Assembly (NCBI GenBank): GCA_031216915.1 | Contig: CM062294.1 | Span: forward strand, 393,319,217 to 393,383,216 | Length of the DNA stretch: 64,000 bases | DNA from: Pictodentalium vernedei | Taxonomy: Eukaryota; Mollusca; Scaphopoda; Dentaliida; Dentaliidae | Direction of reading: 5' to 3' | Shown: one piece after another, positions 21,955-32,624 of the stretch | How positions within the stretch are numbered: position 1 is the stretch's first letter | Layout: the number at the start of each line of letters is the position of its first letter | Program-made: the position numbers and the translations under genes | The notes under the pieces: generated by a model | Databases searched by the model: none | What the model saw: the letters and a program-made list of their open reading frames with translations, nothing else | What the model was told of the DNA's origin: nothing

Positions 21955-24245
21955 TATAAATATATAGCGTCGAAAAATAAAACACATGTTGTAATGACAA
22001 TATTGGACTGCGTTGGTAAGTCAGGGACAAAGTCCCTGTACCGATCGAAAAATCCGAGTCCAATGACGCTATAAGTCTCTTATCCAAGATCGCAGCAATG
22101 AAGTCCGAAAAATAATCACTGGAAGAAATGCCAGAAGATATGAAAGGCATCTTCCGATACTACTAAAGGGAAAACTCGAAATCTTTCGAATCCCTTTCGC
22201 CATCCTGTCAGACCCTATAAAGCGTTCGGTCGTCCGTAGCTTGATGCAACCGCGGACCGCACCGACCCAGCGCCGTCGGATAATTCCTGATTCGACCGAG
22301 AAACCGTCAATTGCTGGGATGCTGCGAAACAACTGTGCTAACTCGGATAGCACGTCCGTCACTGAGGCCTGAGGAGCAGCGGTCTTACGATGCATTGCCG
22401 CAGGAAGCTCCGAGATCGTTACCCCGTGCATACTTCCAATATGCGAGCGAACGGAGTGTATAGGCCTCGTGTCCCTTGGCTACCGGATGGCGCGACCTAT
22501 TCGCTGTGGAATCACTGAATGCCAAAACTGATCGGATACTCGAGGTCACGTAGCCAATGTGCGGTCGTGTGCCCTGCTGTGAGGATGAGGAAGCATTAAA
22601 GACAGTCTCTCGGACTGTCAATATAACGGAGCGTCCCGAGCAACGGACATATGCTCCGAATGTAAAATATCTGAACCACAACATGCGGTCCCCTATGTTG
22701 TTGGCTTCCTCCGATCTGTCCTCAATCTGCCGTCACTGGGTGAGTACTAAAGAATTAAAGTGCTCGCATCACCCAAATCTCCTTCCTAGACCGCAACGGA
22801 CGAACCCGGCAGCCGAACCATTCGATGAATGTACGCTACACCGGGTGAGCTAGCGAATGTCACTCCGTAAGCGATAGACATATTCCATGAGCACTTATTG
22901 CCGCTAACTCTTCATTAACTATGACGACAGAGGCACACTTTCGAAAGACATCTCCATAACTCTTCGAACAAGAAACCAGAAATGCTTGGATAGCAAGCAT
23001 AAAATAAAAATATATATAGCGTCGTTCAATAATTCGAAAGTTTGTGTGACATTATTGGACTATGTCGGAACTGAGGGACGATGTCCCTGAACCGAACCAA
23101 AAATTTCTAAGTCCACCGACGCTATCAGTTTCTTATCCGGCATCGCAGCATATGTTGTTCCGAAAGGGAAAGCTTGAAATCCACCGAATCCCTTTCGGTA
23201 TCCCGTCGGACCGGATGAAACTTTCGGATGTCCGTACCCGCTTCCGCGGAGCGTCCCGACCCAGCATCGTCGGATAAAATATATGCGACAGATTCAGTTG
23301 ATGCTGGGATGCTGCGATAAACAGTGCTATTAAGGAAAGCGCGTCCGTTCCCGAGGCCTGTGCAGTAGCGGACTTACGATGCATTGCCGCTGGAAGCTCC
23401 GTGTACGTTGACTCCCGCACACTTCCTATGCGAACGTCCGGAGTCTGCAGGCCTCGAGTCCCCGGCTACCGACCCAGCGCTGTTGGATAATTCTCGATCC
23501 GACACCGTTTCTGTCGGCTGCTGGGATGCTGCGATAAGCTGTGCTATGTGCACAAGAATGTCCGGCGTCGAGACCTGCGGAGGCACAGTCTATCGCTGCT
23601 TCGCCGAGGGCAGCTCCGCATCAGATGGCTCCCGCATACTTTTCCTATGCGAGCGTCCGGAGTCCATCGGTCTCGAATCCCTGGCTGCCGGATGGTGTGA
23701 CCTGGTCGCCGAAGAATCCTTGATCGGCAAAGCTGGTAATATATCGGCGGTCACGCAGCCAAGGTGCGGTCGTGTGCGCTGACGAGAAGAGGAAGCCTTA
23801 GCAGTCTCAGCGGACTGCCTATACAACGGAGCGTCCCGAGCGACGGACGTATGCTCCGCTAACGACACATTTGTACTACAACATCTGGGGCCAGATGTTG
23901 TTGAACGAGAGAGGGGCCTCTCTCGCTTGCCGTCCAGATGGACCGGAACGAGCTATGAACCGGACTAAAAGGCTTCCTCCGTTCTCCCTCCGATCCGCCG
24001 TCACTGGGTGTGCATTAAGTTAATTTTATAGTGCTCGCATCACCCCAAAATTCCTTCTAGACCGCAACGGACGAACCCGGCTGCCGAACCATTCGGTGAA
24101 TGGACGCTACACCGGGCGAGCTAGCGGACGTCAAAGGCCGTCGAACCTACTAGGGTCCTCTTAGGCAATTGGCGTATTACATGAGCACTTTTCCGCTAGC
24201 CCTTCATTAATTGTGACGACGGAGGCACACTGTTGGAAGACATCA
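21955..24245 (-). repeat. Gag-like nested repeats of DIRS copy 2
   Basis: Same two large units (21955-22960 and 23015-24245) and the same internal duplication as in copy 1. Small differences from copy 1, for example one extra T in the CATACTT/CATACTTTT region near 23640 and an extra CAGAT near 23936, show independent drift since copying. The ELPAAMHRK...TDVLS module is visible in minus-strand pieces. Confidence 0.65.
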
Positions 24246-25380
24246 CAGATACATCACCCTAATCTTGATCGTCTGAAATAGAAATTGATAAAGTAGAGTG
24301 ACCCTGCGGGGAAAGGACCGGAGTGTCCAAATCCCCAATAACATACCGTGACATACGCTTCCCATATTGTCATCGAAATCATACGATACAGAACAGGAGT
24401 TAATGCGAGTACACTGACCACATATAGAATGATAATAAGGTCAGAAGAAGACTTCCTCTTAAAACAATTGATCAATATCCTTTCAATGTGAAAAGAAAAC
24501 AAGTCCTGGTACTCGCACTAACCCCTGGCAATCAAAATACATAATAATAATATGATCCATTAATATAGAAAAAATAATTGAAATCAAAATATTTTGAAAA
24601 AATATTTTTTCAGAACAGCCCAAGTTTCTGAAAAGTAACGTTGAGCCCCAATGGATCCCAAGCCTAAGTGTGGACAAAAATTTTAAAAATATTTTAAACA
24701 ATTTATTCAACACTTACGAACAATAATAATGTATCTAGTTATGATTAAAATAACATAAAGATATTATTATTTAGAAATCCCCCCCTCACACAGAGGGCTG
24801 TTGTAAATGTAAACAATGAGTGTAAAAACACTAAAATAAGACTCCAGGCACCCAGGCCCGAAATCAGTTACCAAAAATACACCATCTGATGCAAAACAGA
24901 GACTTCCAGGGAAGAAACTGCAGAACATCAGATGGTAGATGCAGAACACAACGCCTAACCACCCGTAGGTGAAGACGTAAACATGGGGAAAGAACAGAAT
25001 TCATTCTGTTATTCAGCTAAAACTCCCAAGAAATTTTAGTAATAATAATTACAGAAATTATGCCAAAAGCATGGGAGAATAGCAAGGGGGAACTTAAAGG
25101 ACAGGGAGAGAGGAAAAACACTTGAAAAAACAGTGTAACTAAATAATCAGAATGACAACAAAATGGCTGCTGCCTTGAAAATAGGTAACTTAACATAATT
25201 TCATTAAAAAATTTTAAGTTACAGCCCTGATAATATTCTGTCACACATTCTTTTCCTCTCCTCCTTTTCTATCCTCCTTAGAATCACCATTTCACTAATA
25301 TTTATGTGTCTGGCATCATTTAAACTGAGATTTAAAAGCACAAAGATCAGTCAGATGTTAACTGATGAAGGGCCAAACTT
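24246..25380. other. 5' non-coding part of DIRS copy 2
   Basis: Matches 3031-4159 nearly exactly. No gene seen. Confidence 0.5.
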
Positions 25381-25568
25381 AGAATGATAAATGGCGCCAA
25401 TTTCGGAACGTCCTTGACACTGCGCATGCGCAGTAGGGGCGAAGTGTGGAGGGCCTTTCAGGACATGTTTTCTTTAGTTTTAGATGCAAATTTTGGGGAT
25501 TGGGGGGCAAAATTTGTGTTTGGCCCTATATTTTAAGAGTTAGCACCAGCTATGTCTGGGTCATTGGT
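25381..25568 (-). repeat. Right terminal repeat of DIRS copy 2 (188 bp)
   Basis: Perfect inverted copy of 18613-18800. Contains TGCGCATGCGCA at 25421-25432. On the coding strand this is the 5' end, where a promoter is expected. Confidence 0.85.
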
Positions 25569-25583
25569 ACAGTATAAAAATAT

Positions 25584-27195
25584 TCCTCATTTTGAACTAA
25601 GTTACAATTCGAGCTCCCACAGTGAGTCCAAATATGGACCTAGGGGCATGGCTTGAACAAACTTAAATCTCACCCCCCTAAGAATGCTGCATACCAAATA
25701 TCGAAACATTCCGACTACTGGATCTGAAGAAGAAGATTTTGAAAGAAAATTCCTCAGTTTGAACTAAGTTATAATTCGGGCTACCATATTGAGCCCAAAT
25801 ATGAACCCAGGGACTTGGCTTGAACAAACTTGAATCCCCCCCCCCCCAAGCATGGTGCATACTGAATATCAAAAGATTCTGCCTGCTGGATCTTGAGAAG
25901 AAGATTTTCAAAGAAATTTGCCTGAAATGCACTAAGTTCACATTTGGGTTCCTATACTGAGCCCAAATATAAACCCAGGGGGCCGATTTGAACAAACTTG
26001 AATCAGATCCACCCCACAATGTTGCATACCAAATATCAAAAGATTCTGCCTGCTGGATCTGGAAAAGAAGATTTTTTAAGAAATTTGCCTGAAATGCACT
26101 AAGTTCGAATTCGAGCTTCTATAGTGAACTACAATATGAATCTAGGGAGCCGATTTGAACAAATTTGATCTGCAGAAGAATATTTTTAAAGAAATTTGCC
26201 TGAAATACACTAAGTTCAAATTTGGGCTCCTATACTGAGCCCAAATATAAACCCAGGGGGGCCGATTTGAACAAACTTGAATCAGATCCACCCCACAATG
26301 TTGCTTATCAAATATCAAAAGATTCTGCCTGCTGGATCTGGAGAAGAAGATTTTTTAAGAAATTTGCCTAAAATGCACTAAGTTCAAATTTGGGCTCCTA
26401 TACTGAGCCCAAATATAAACCCAGGGGGCCGATTTGAACAAACTTGAATCAGATCCACCCCACAATGTTGCATACCAAATATCAAAAGATTCTGCCTGCT
26501 GGATCTGGAGAAGAAGATTTTTTAAGAAATTTGCCTGAAATGCACTAAGTTCGAATTAGAGCTTCTATAGTGAGCCCAAATATGAATCTAGGAAGCCAAT
26601 TTGAACAAACTTGAATCAGATCCACCCTACAATGTTGCATACCAAATATCAAAAGATTCTGCCTGCTGGATCTGGAGAAGAAGATTTTTGAAGAAATTTG
26701 CCTGAAATGCACTAAGTTCGAATTCGAGCTTCTATAGTGAGCCCAAATATGAATCTAGGGAGCCGATTTGAACAAATTTGCATCAGATCCACCCCACAAT
26801 GTTGCATACCAAATATCAAAAGATTCTGCCTGCTGGATCTGGAGAAGAAGATTTTTTAAGAAATTTGCCTGAAAAGCTCTAAGTTCAAATTTGGGCTCCT
26901 ATACTGAGCCCAAATATAAACCCAGGGGGCCGATTTGAACAAACTTGAATCAGATCCACTCCACAATGTTGCATACCAAATATCAAAAGATTCTGCCTGT
27001 TGGATCTGGAGAAGAAGATTTTTTAAGAAATTTGCCTGAAATGCAGTAAGTTCGAATTCGAGCTTCTATAATGAGCCCAAATATGAATATAGGAAGCCGA
27101 TTTGAACAAACTTGAATCAAATCCACCCCACAATGTTGCATACCAAATATCAAAAGATTCTGCCTGCCGGATCTGGAGAAGAAGATTTTTTAATG
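25584..27195 (+). repeat. Tandem array, period about 167 bp (family-A core)
   Basis: About ten units marked by ATGTTGCATACCAAATATCA, AAGATTCTGCCTGCTGGATC, AAATGCACTAAGTTC and GAGCCCAAATATGAA; spacing 164-174 bases with one shortened unit near 26160. One and a half older units lie left of the DIRS insertion (18300-18573). The same unit makes the larger array at 32625-35034. Confidence 0.9.
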
Positions 27196-27907
27196 TTTTT
27201 CCCATTGCCTACAGTGTTGAAAAGAGCTGACTCAGCACTTTTTCAAAGTCCTGAAAAAAGTACCTTGTGATCAAAACGATAGGGATTTTTTTAACCATTC
27301 TATTCTACTGGATAAAAGTAAGCTTTATACAAAATAAGAATTCTCTGTGTCGTGTAGTTTTGGAGATATGGCAGTTTTAAGGTTTTTCCTATTTTTAGCT
27401 CCCGAGGTTCCCACGGGGCAATGAGAAAATTTTTTTTGCATCAATCAACTACTTATGACCCATTATCATCTCATATCAAATTTGGTTCAAATCGACCTCA
27501 CGGTTCAGAAAATAGAAATTTTAGGCGTGGCCAAAATGTTTGCCCCTCCCATAAGGAAGGCAAATAATGCCCGACAAACTTCTCTTGAACAAACTTGATT
27601 CTAAACCTCAAAAGGACTCTGTATACCACATATCAAGTCTCTGCTACTGGTGGTTCATTAGAAGAAGATTTTCAAAAAATTTGGCCATTTTTTCCCCACA
27701 CCTCTGCTCAATATGAGCCGAAAACTAATTTGGCTAAAAATCAAAATGCCCCTATATAACCACTACTTACATGAAATTTAATTAAAATGTGGCCAGTGGT
27801 TTAGGAGAAAGAGGCTCAAACACCACCTTCACGCAGGATGACGGACGACAGACGACGGACAAAGAGTGATAAGAAAAGCTCACCCTGACTTTCAGTCAGG
27901 TGAGCTA
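27196..27907 (+). other. 3' conserved domain and terminal hairpin of the inner family-A element
   Basis: Block order is TTTTTCCCATTGCCTACAGT, GCTGACTCAGCAC palindrome, AGTTTTGGAGATATGG, TCATATCAAATTTGGTTCAA, AAAATAGAAATTTTAGG, TCAAGTCTCTGCTACTGGTG, GGACGACAGACGACGGAC and the hairpin. The block recurs in all family-A elements of the window. Confidence 0.7.
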
Positions 27908-28160
27908 AAAACAAAACAAAAATTTCCGAATTTTGGTCCAAAATTCTCCAAGTCCCACCTGGACTGCAAATTTTCAGTGAAAAAAAAAAAAATTCTGGAT
28001 TTCGGTCCAAAATTTTTTAAGTCCCACCCGGACCCTAAATTTTTCATGTAAAAAAAAAATTTTTTTTGTCTTAAAATTGACCGAAACGCATAAAAAAAAA
28101 AAAAAAAAAATTCCAGATTGTGTGATCTAAAATTTCTAATTCCGCAATGGGACCCCAAAT
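27908..28160 (+). repeat. 119-bp array, right part
   Basis: Continuation of the array at 17880-18262 (TTTTGGTCCAAAATT, AAGTCCCACC, AAATTTTCAGTG, TTGACCGAAACGCATAAA). Confidence 0.75.
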
Positions 28161-28395
28161 TTTCAACCTAAATATGAACCCAGGGACTTGGCTTGAACAA
28201 ACTTGAATCTCTCCCCCCCCTCCTCCCCAAGGATGCTGCATACCAAATATCAAAAGATTTTTATTGGTAGATCTGAAGAAGAATATTTTTAAAGAATATT
28301 CCTCGATGTTATATGTGAAATTTGAAAGCTTTTGGAGCAGTGGTTTGGGAGAAAAGTAGTCAAATGTTCTTCCCATGACCTACAGTGTTAAAAAA

Positions 28396-28408
28396 TGCTG
28401 ACTCAGCA
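28396..28408. promoter_or_regulatory. Perfect Maf recognition element (TGCTGACTCAGCA)
   Basis: Exact T-MARE consensus, in the conserved 3' domain of the outer family-A element. Same position in other copies: 35067-35079 and 48171-48183 perfect, 27226-27236 core only. Function is inferred from motif identity. Confidence 0.5.
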
Positions 28409-29057
28409 CTTTTTCAAAGTCCCTAAAAAGTACCCCATGATAAAACTGATAGCAATTTTTTTTTACCACTCCATTCTGTTGGTCCTAAGGAAGCTCCACA
28501 CCAAATAAGAATTCTCAGTGCCGTGTAGTTTTGGAGATATGGGTGTTTTAATTTTTTTCTATTTTTAGCCCCTGTTGTTCCCATGGGGCGACAGGAAAAA
28601 AATTTGGGGCATAAATTAAGTACTTATGACCCAATAAGCCCTTATATCAAATTTGGTTCAAATCTGCCTCTCTGTTTGGAAAATAGAAATTTTGGGAGTG
28701 GCAAAAATTCTCGTCCCTCCCATAACGACAAATATAGCCCCACAAACTTCTCTTCAACAAATCTGAATCTACACCTGAAAAGGAAGCTGTACACCCAATA
28801 TCAAGTCTCTGCTTCTGCTGGTTCATGAGAAGAAGATTTTTTAAGATTTAGGCACACTTTTTGGGCGTGGCCTTACCAAGGGGCGAGGTAACTTGATTTG
28901 AACAAAATCCAATTGCGATGTCATAACAAACTATTATCTCAAATATCAATTAAATTGGTTCAGCGGTTTGGGAGGAGAAGACGCAAACACCATGTTCATG
29001 GACGACGGACAGTGAGTGATCATTATAGCTCTCCTGACTGAAAGTCAGGTGTGCTAA

Positions 29058-29254
29058 AAATGGACAAAACCGGTTACTTGTGAATATCCTTTCCCCCATG
29101 GTGGTCTATCAGCAATCAAAGGTAATTTAAATCCAACATCCACTGACTGAGATATGAAGGTTCAAAGTGGTGACGTACAGACAGACAGATGGACGAAGAC
29201 AGAACTCGTTTCTATATCCCCCGCAAACTTCATTTTGGCGAGGAATAAAAAATG
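29058..29254 (+). mobile_element. 3' end of another hairpin-ended element (family E)
   Basis: GACAGACAGATGGACGAAGA is followed by a stem ATCCCCCGC / GGCGAGG with AAACTTCATTTT as the loop region, then AATAAAAAA. The 5' end was not found; the element may start near 29065. Confidence 0.35.
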
Positions 29255-30374
29255 AAAAAATGATTATTCAATAAATTTTCTTTGCAAACGTTATTTATTG
29301 TGTGAGGCAAAGGGTGGGAGTCCTGCAAAGCTTTAAACTTGATTTGATTTGATTAGAGCCAGGCATTTTTTGTTTTCCTGTTCGGTTCCTGTTGCTGCGG
29401 CAAACCTGAAAAATTGAACCATAAAACCTAGAAATGAGTGTCTATTCCACTGTAGCTTAACTTGTTTAAAACATGAGCATGTATAGCATGTGACACAGCA
29501 ATGACTTACATCTAGGTAATCACGCGATAACAAAGGTTCATGTAAATTATAGTAAAGGTCTGTACATAAATACTGACCGTAGCCTGTAACAAATGAACAG
29601 GTAAAGTATTGTAAAGGTGGGTGACAGTTAGATACTAAACTAGAAAAGAAATCTCCATAGGGTTCGTGTTACAATAGGGATCCTTGTATGAAGCACCATA
29701 AATAAGCCAGATATTAGCAATTGTTTTGGCCTGTTTGATTCAAACCTTTCTAAGGTTATTCAAAATAATTAATAAATGTTTGTCCAGTCCTTCTTAAAAT
29801 ATAGGAATTTGAATTTTTTATCTTTAGTTAACAGGATTCCCATGGGTGAGGAGGTTTTATTTTTCTCACTGGAAATAGAAAATCGGGTTGTGCTAATGTT
29901 TGCCCTCCCCAAACAACACAAAATATTAACACAGGAACTTGGCTTCAACACTGTGATGTTTGGTGTAATTACCCAAATGTATTTTTGCCCAGGCATTTAT
30001 TTTTAGCTGTGTTAACCCACAGCTACAGTAACCTTTGTCATTATTACTAGTAGCACGGGTAGACTCGAGTACATAAGTGTGTAAGGACGATTTACACGCT
30101 GAACGATGCGAGTTGTCTTGTATTTTCGTCGCAGAACACTGCGGAGATTTGGCTGGGAATAACTCGAAATTAGAAAACTATTATTTTGACCGCTGCATCG
30201 ATAAATAATACGCAATATCCGTAATTACCGATGTTGCAGCAATATTTTCTATCAACTGGGAAAAGTGGGAAACTATCAATGTTCGGCAATACCGCATTAT
30301 GCTTTATTCGAAATTCAGTTCGAAAAATGTTTTAAGTTTTGAAAGTTGATTTATGAGAAAACAGTTTCTGGCAT
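29255..30374. other. Family-B 5' fragment and unassigned DNA
   Basis: 29445-29655 matches the 5' block of family B (CACTGTAGCTTAACTTG, TATAGCATGTGACACAGCAA, GTCTGTACATAAATACTGAC, ACTAAACTAGAAAAGAAATC) and stops there. 29776-29920 vaguely resembles the family-A 3' domain. 29920-30374 shows nothing I can name. Confidence 0.5.
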
Positions 30375-32624
30375 CAGGGCTCGAAATAAACGGTTGTCCG
30401 CTTGTCCCGGACAACCAATTTTCGTTTGGGACAACCAGCCAGTCCATCAGCGCTTGTCCCTGGGACAACAAGATTTTATGTCAGGGAGTGCAAAAATTAC
30501 GTGTTTCAACAAGTTTTTGCTTCAAAAGACAGGTCCCAATATCATTAAATTGACACAATTATTTACAAGAAAGCCTTCAAAATGCGTAACTGAAACAATC
30601 ACCTCTCAGCAGTTTATTTTTATCATCACGTAAAATCCACGTTTTTTCATGCACCAAATAATTCACATAATCTCATTGGCTCTTCATAATTACGAGATAT
30701 CTGGGCCGGATGACAAGATTATAGCGCAAGTGCATAGTCTCTACTTTTAAAGTAAACATGTTTCCAATGAAAACAATGTGTGCATTTGCGGAATAAAATT
30801 GTTTTTGTTTTTTTTTCGAAAGGGTGGCTTTAAATTGAATTACTAACGGGCGAATTTAAACAGAAGGTGATGCGAGGAATCTGCTGTGCGGTAAGTTCAA
30901 AAATGTAGGTAGTCTTATATGAATAGTTTGTTTCCGATACGGATGTAAAAATATGACCTAATTAAAATGACTGGTCCACATTCAGTGTTTGTTGACAGCG
31001 CACAAAAAAAATTGTAGGTACCAGGGGTTTGGGGGTGTTAGCAGTCGGTTGAGCTGGGTTACTACTAGAAGTTACAACTGGTCTTCGATGTCCAAGCCTA
31101 CAATGTCGCTATTAAATTTTGGATTCAGCTGTAGTGACAAGCGTCGAGAAGCTAATGTCCGTAATGATCAATCGGGTGAAAAATAAAACAAGAGGCCCCA
31201 CGTGGCCTTAATCGCTCACCTGACAAAGTGACTCTAAGAAGTATTTTAGGTCACCTTCACCATGTCATGCCTCATCAACATTAACTGGTTGAGTGATAGA
31301 TTTTGTTTGAAGTTCAACATTTGTTACCTAAAATTAGTTTTATTTAAAATCATTGGTGTGTGGCCAATCTCCAATGATTTTTAATAAAGCAAATTTATCT
31401 CTGCAGACAAACTGGTTTAGCTTGAAGCACAAACAAGGAATGTGAAGAGATAGCCTTGGACATCTCTCCCCAACTGTGGATATCTTCCATGTGCTACATG
31501 TACATATTTGCATGCAAGAAAACAAAAATTTTCACAAATTTTCCAAAATATTAGTTTTTTTTATCATCATTGGAACAAGCTCAAATAGCTTATTCCAATA
31601 GGGGTATGGGAAGATCAGGTATATTTTTGAGACAGAAATGTGAATATATAAATAATGGTGTTTTTTTGTGAATGATGCTGGAGAATTTTGCGTAAAGATA
31701 TGGTAAATGGTTTGTTCTAGATACAGAATGATGCAAAAGTATTTAAATTTGATTAGGCAAGTTGTTCCTATAATGCATTTAAAAATTGAAGTAACTGTTT
31801 TTTTGCTGCCCGAACTTTTAGATGTGTGTGTCTGTGTTTGTGTGTGTGTGTTAGTGTGGGGGAGGGGGGGGGGGGGGGGGGGGGGTAAGAGTGTTCTTGC
31901 AAACAAAATTCCTGAATAAATGGAAAATTTTATTTTTTGTGTGAAAGACATAGTGCGTGAATGTTGATTGGAACAAGCTTAGAGAGCTCATTTTAATGTG
32001 AAGTCATAAAGCTGTGTTTTACGTACGAAATTCTGGAATAACTAAAAAATTGCTTTTTTGACTCAAAAAGCATGGTGTGCGACCTCTCATTGGAATGAGC
32101 TCAAAAAGCTCATTCCAATGGGGTATTTACAAGCGATAAGTACATGTATGTTTAAGAGACAAAAATTAAAATTTGAATAGCGATTTTTGCGAAGAATGCT
32201 GACAAGTTTTGGCAGTTATGCTGGTAAAAAGGTAAGATATGCAAAGTGGTTGTTTTTTAGAGGCGACATTTAATTAAGGGGAATTAACCCTTGATTACTG
32301 AGGTAACTTCTAAAAGTACTGAAATTTCATGAAGCAATGTGAATAACAGACAACAGTTGCCTAAAAATTTCATGAATAACTAAAATTTTTATTCTTTTGT
32401 CTCGAAAACATGGCATATGACCTTTGTTGGAATGAGCTGAATGCGTGTGTTCCAATGAGGGGTCATAAAATTTGAACGGAGATTTGAGTGAATAATGCAT
32501 TAGTACTGCTAGATTTGGGTAAACGGTTCACCCTGGATACCACCCCTTCTATAGTAGATCTTTTCTGCAAATTTTGTCTAAGATTCTATCAACTTTACAA
32601 ATAAATACGTTCATGAATCACAAT

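Larger units (their letters stand above)
18574..25583 (-). mobile_element. DIRS-like retrotransposon, copy 2 (near full length)
   Basis: Family-A core sequence reads up to AGATTTTTAAAGAAAG on the left and resumes with ATTCCTCATTTTGAACTAAG on the right, so about 7.0 kb was inserted as one unit. On the minus strand the order is terminal repeat, leader, gag-like repeats, short RT/RNase H remnant, tyrosine recombinase, complex 3' end. Terminal repeats are inverted (18613-18800 and 25381-25568, 188 bp without a mismatch). Inverted terminal repeats plus a tyrosine recombinase and DIRS-type RNase H define DIRS-like elements. The reverse transcriptase core is not detectable, so the copy is non-autonomous. 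Its right 4.4 kb is nearly identical to 1-4363. Confidence 0.8.
18263..27907 (+). mobile_element. Inner family-A hairpin-ended element
   Basis: Starts ACAAGAGGCCCCAACATGGT and ends with the hairpin AAAGCTCACCCTGACTTTCA then GTCAGGTGAGCTAAAA, preceded by GACGACGGAC repeats. Its core is the 167-bp array, which is split by the DIRS-like element at 18574-25583; without it the element is about 2.6 kb. It sits within the 119-bp array of the outer element. Confidence 0.7.
17714..29057 (+). mobile_element. Outer family-A hairpin-ended element (host of the nest)
   Basis: Starts ACAAGAGGTCCC with the subterminal GGCACTCACCTGA and ends in the hairpin CTCTCCTGACTGAAAGTCAG then GTGTGCTAAAA, preceded by GGACGACGGACAG. 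It is split by another family-A element at 18263-27907; removing that leaves about 1.7 kb. Inside are 119-bp tandem units, a block with the MARE-like palindrome (28396-28408), and the conserved family-A 3' domain (AGTTTTGGAGATATGGG, AAAATAGAAATTTTGGG, TCAAGTCTCTGCT, GAGAAGAAG). No protein coding. Confidence 0.65.

Noticed and set aside
31707..31951. Open frames on both strands across the (TG)n/G22 tract
   Set aside because: Low-complexity translation (VCVCVCV and poly-Gly/poly-Pro) with no support.
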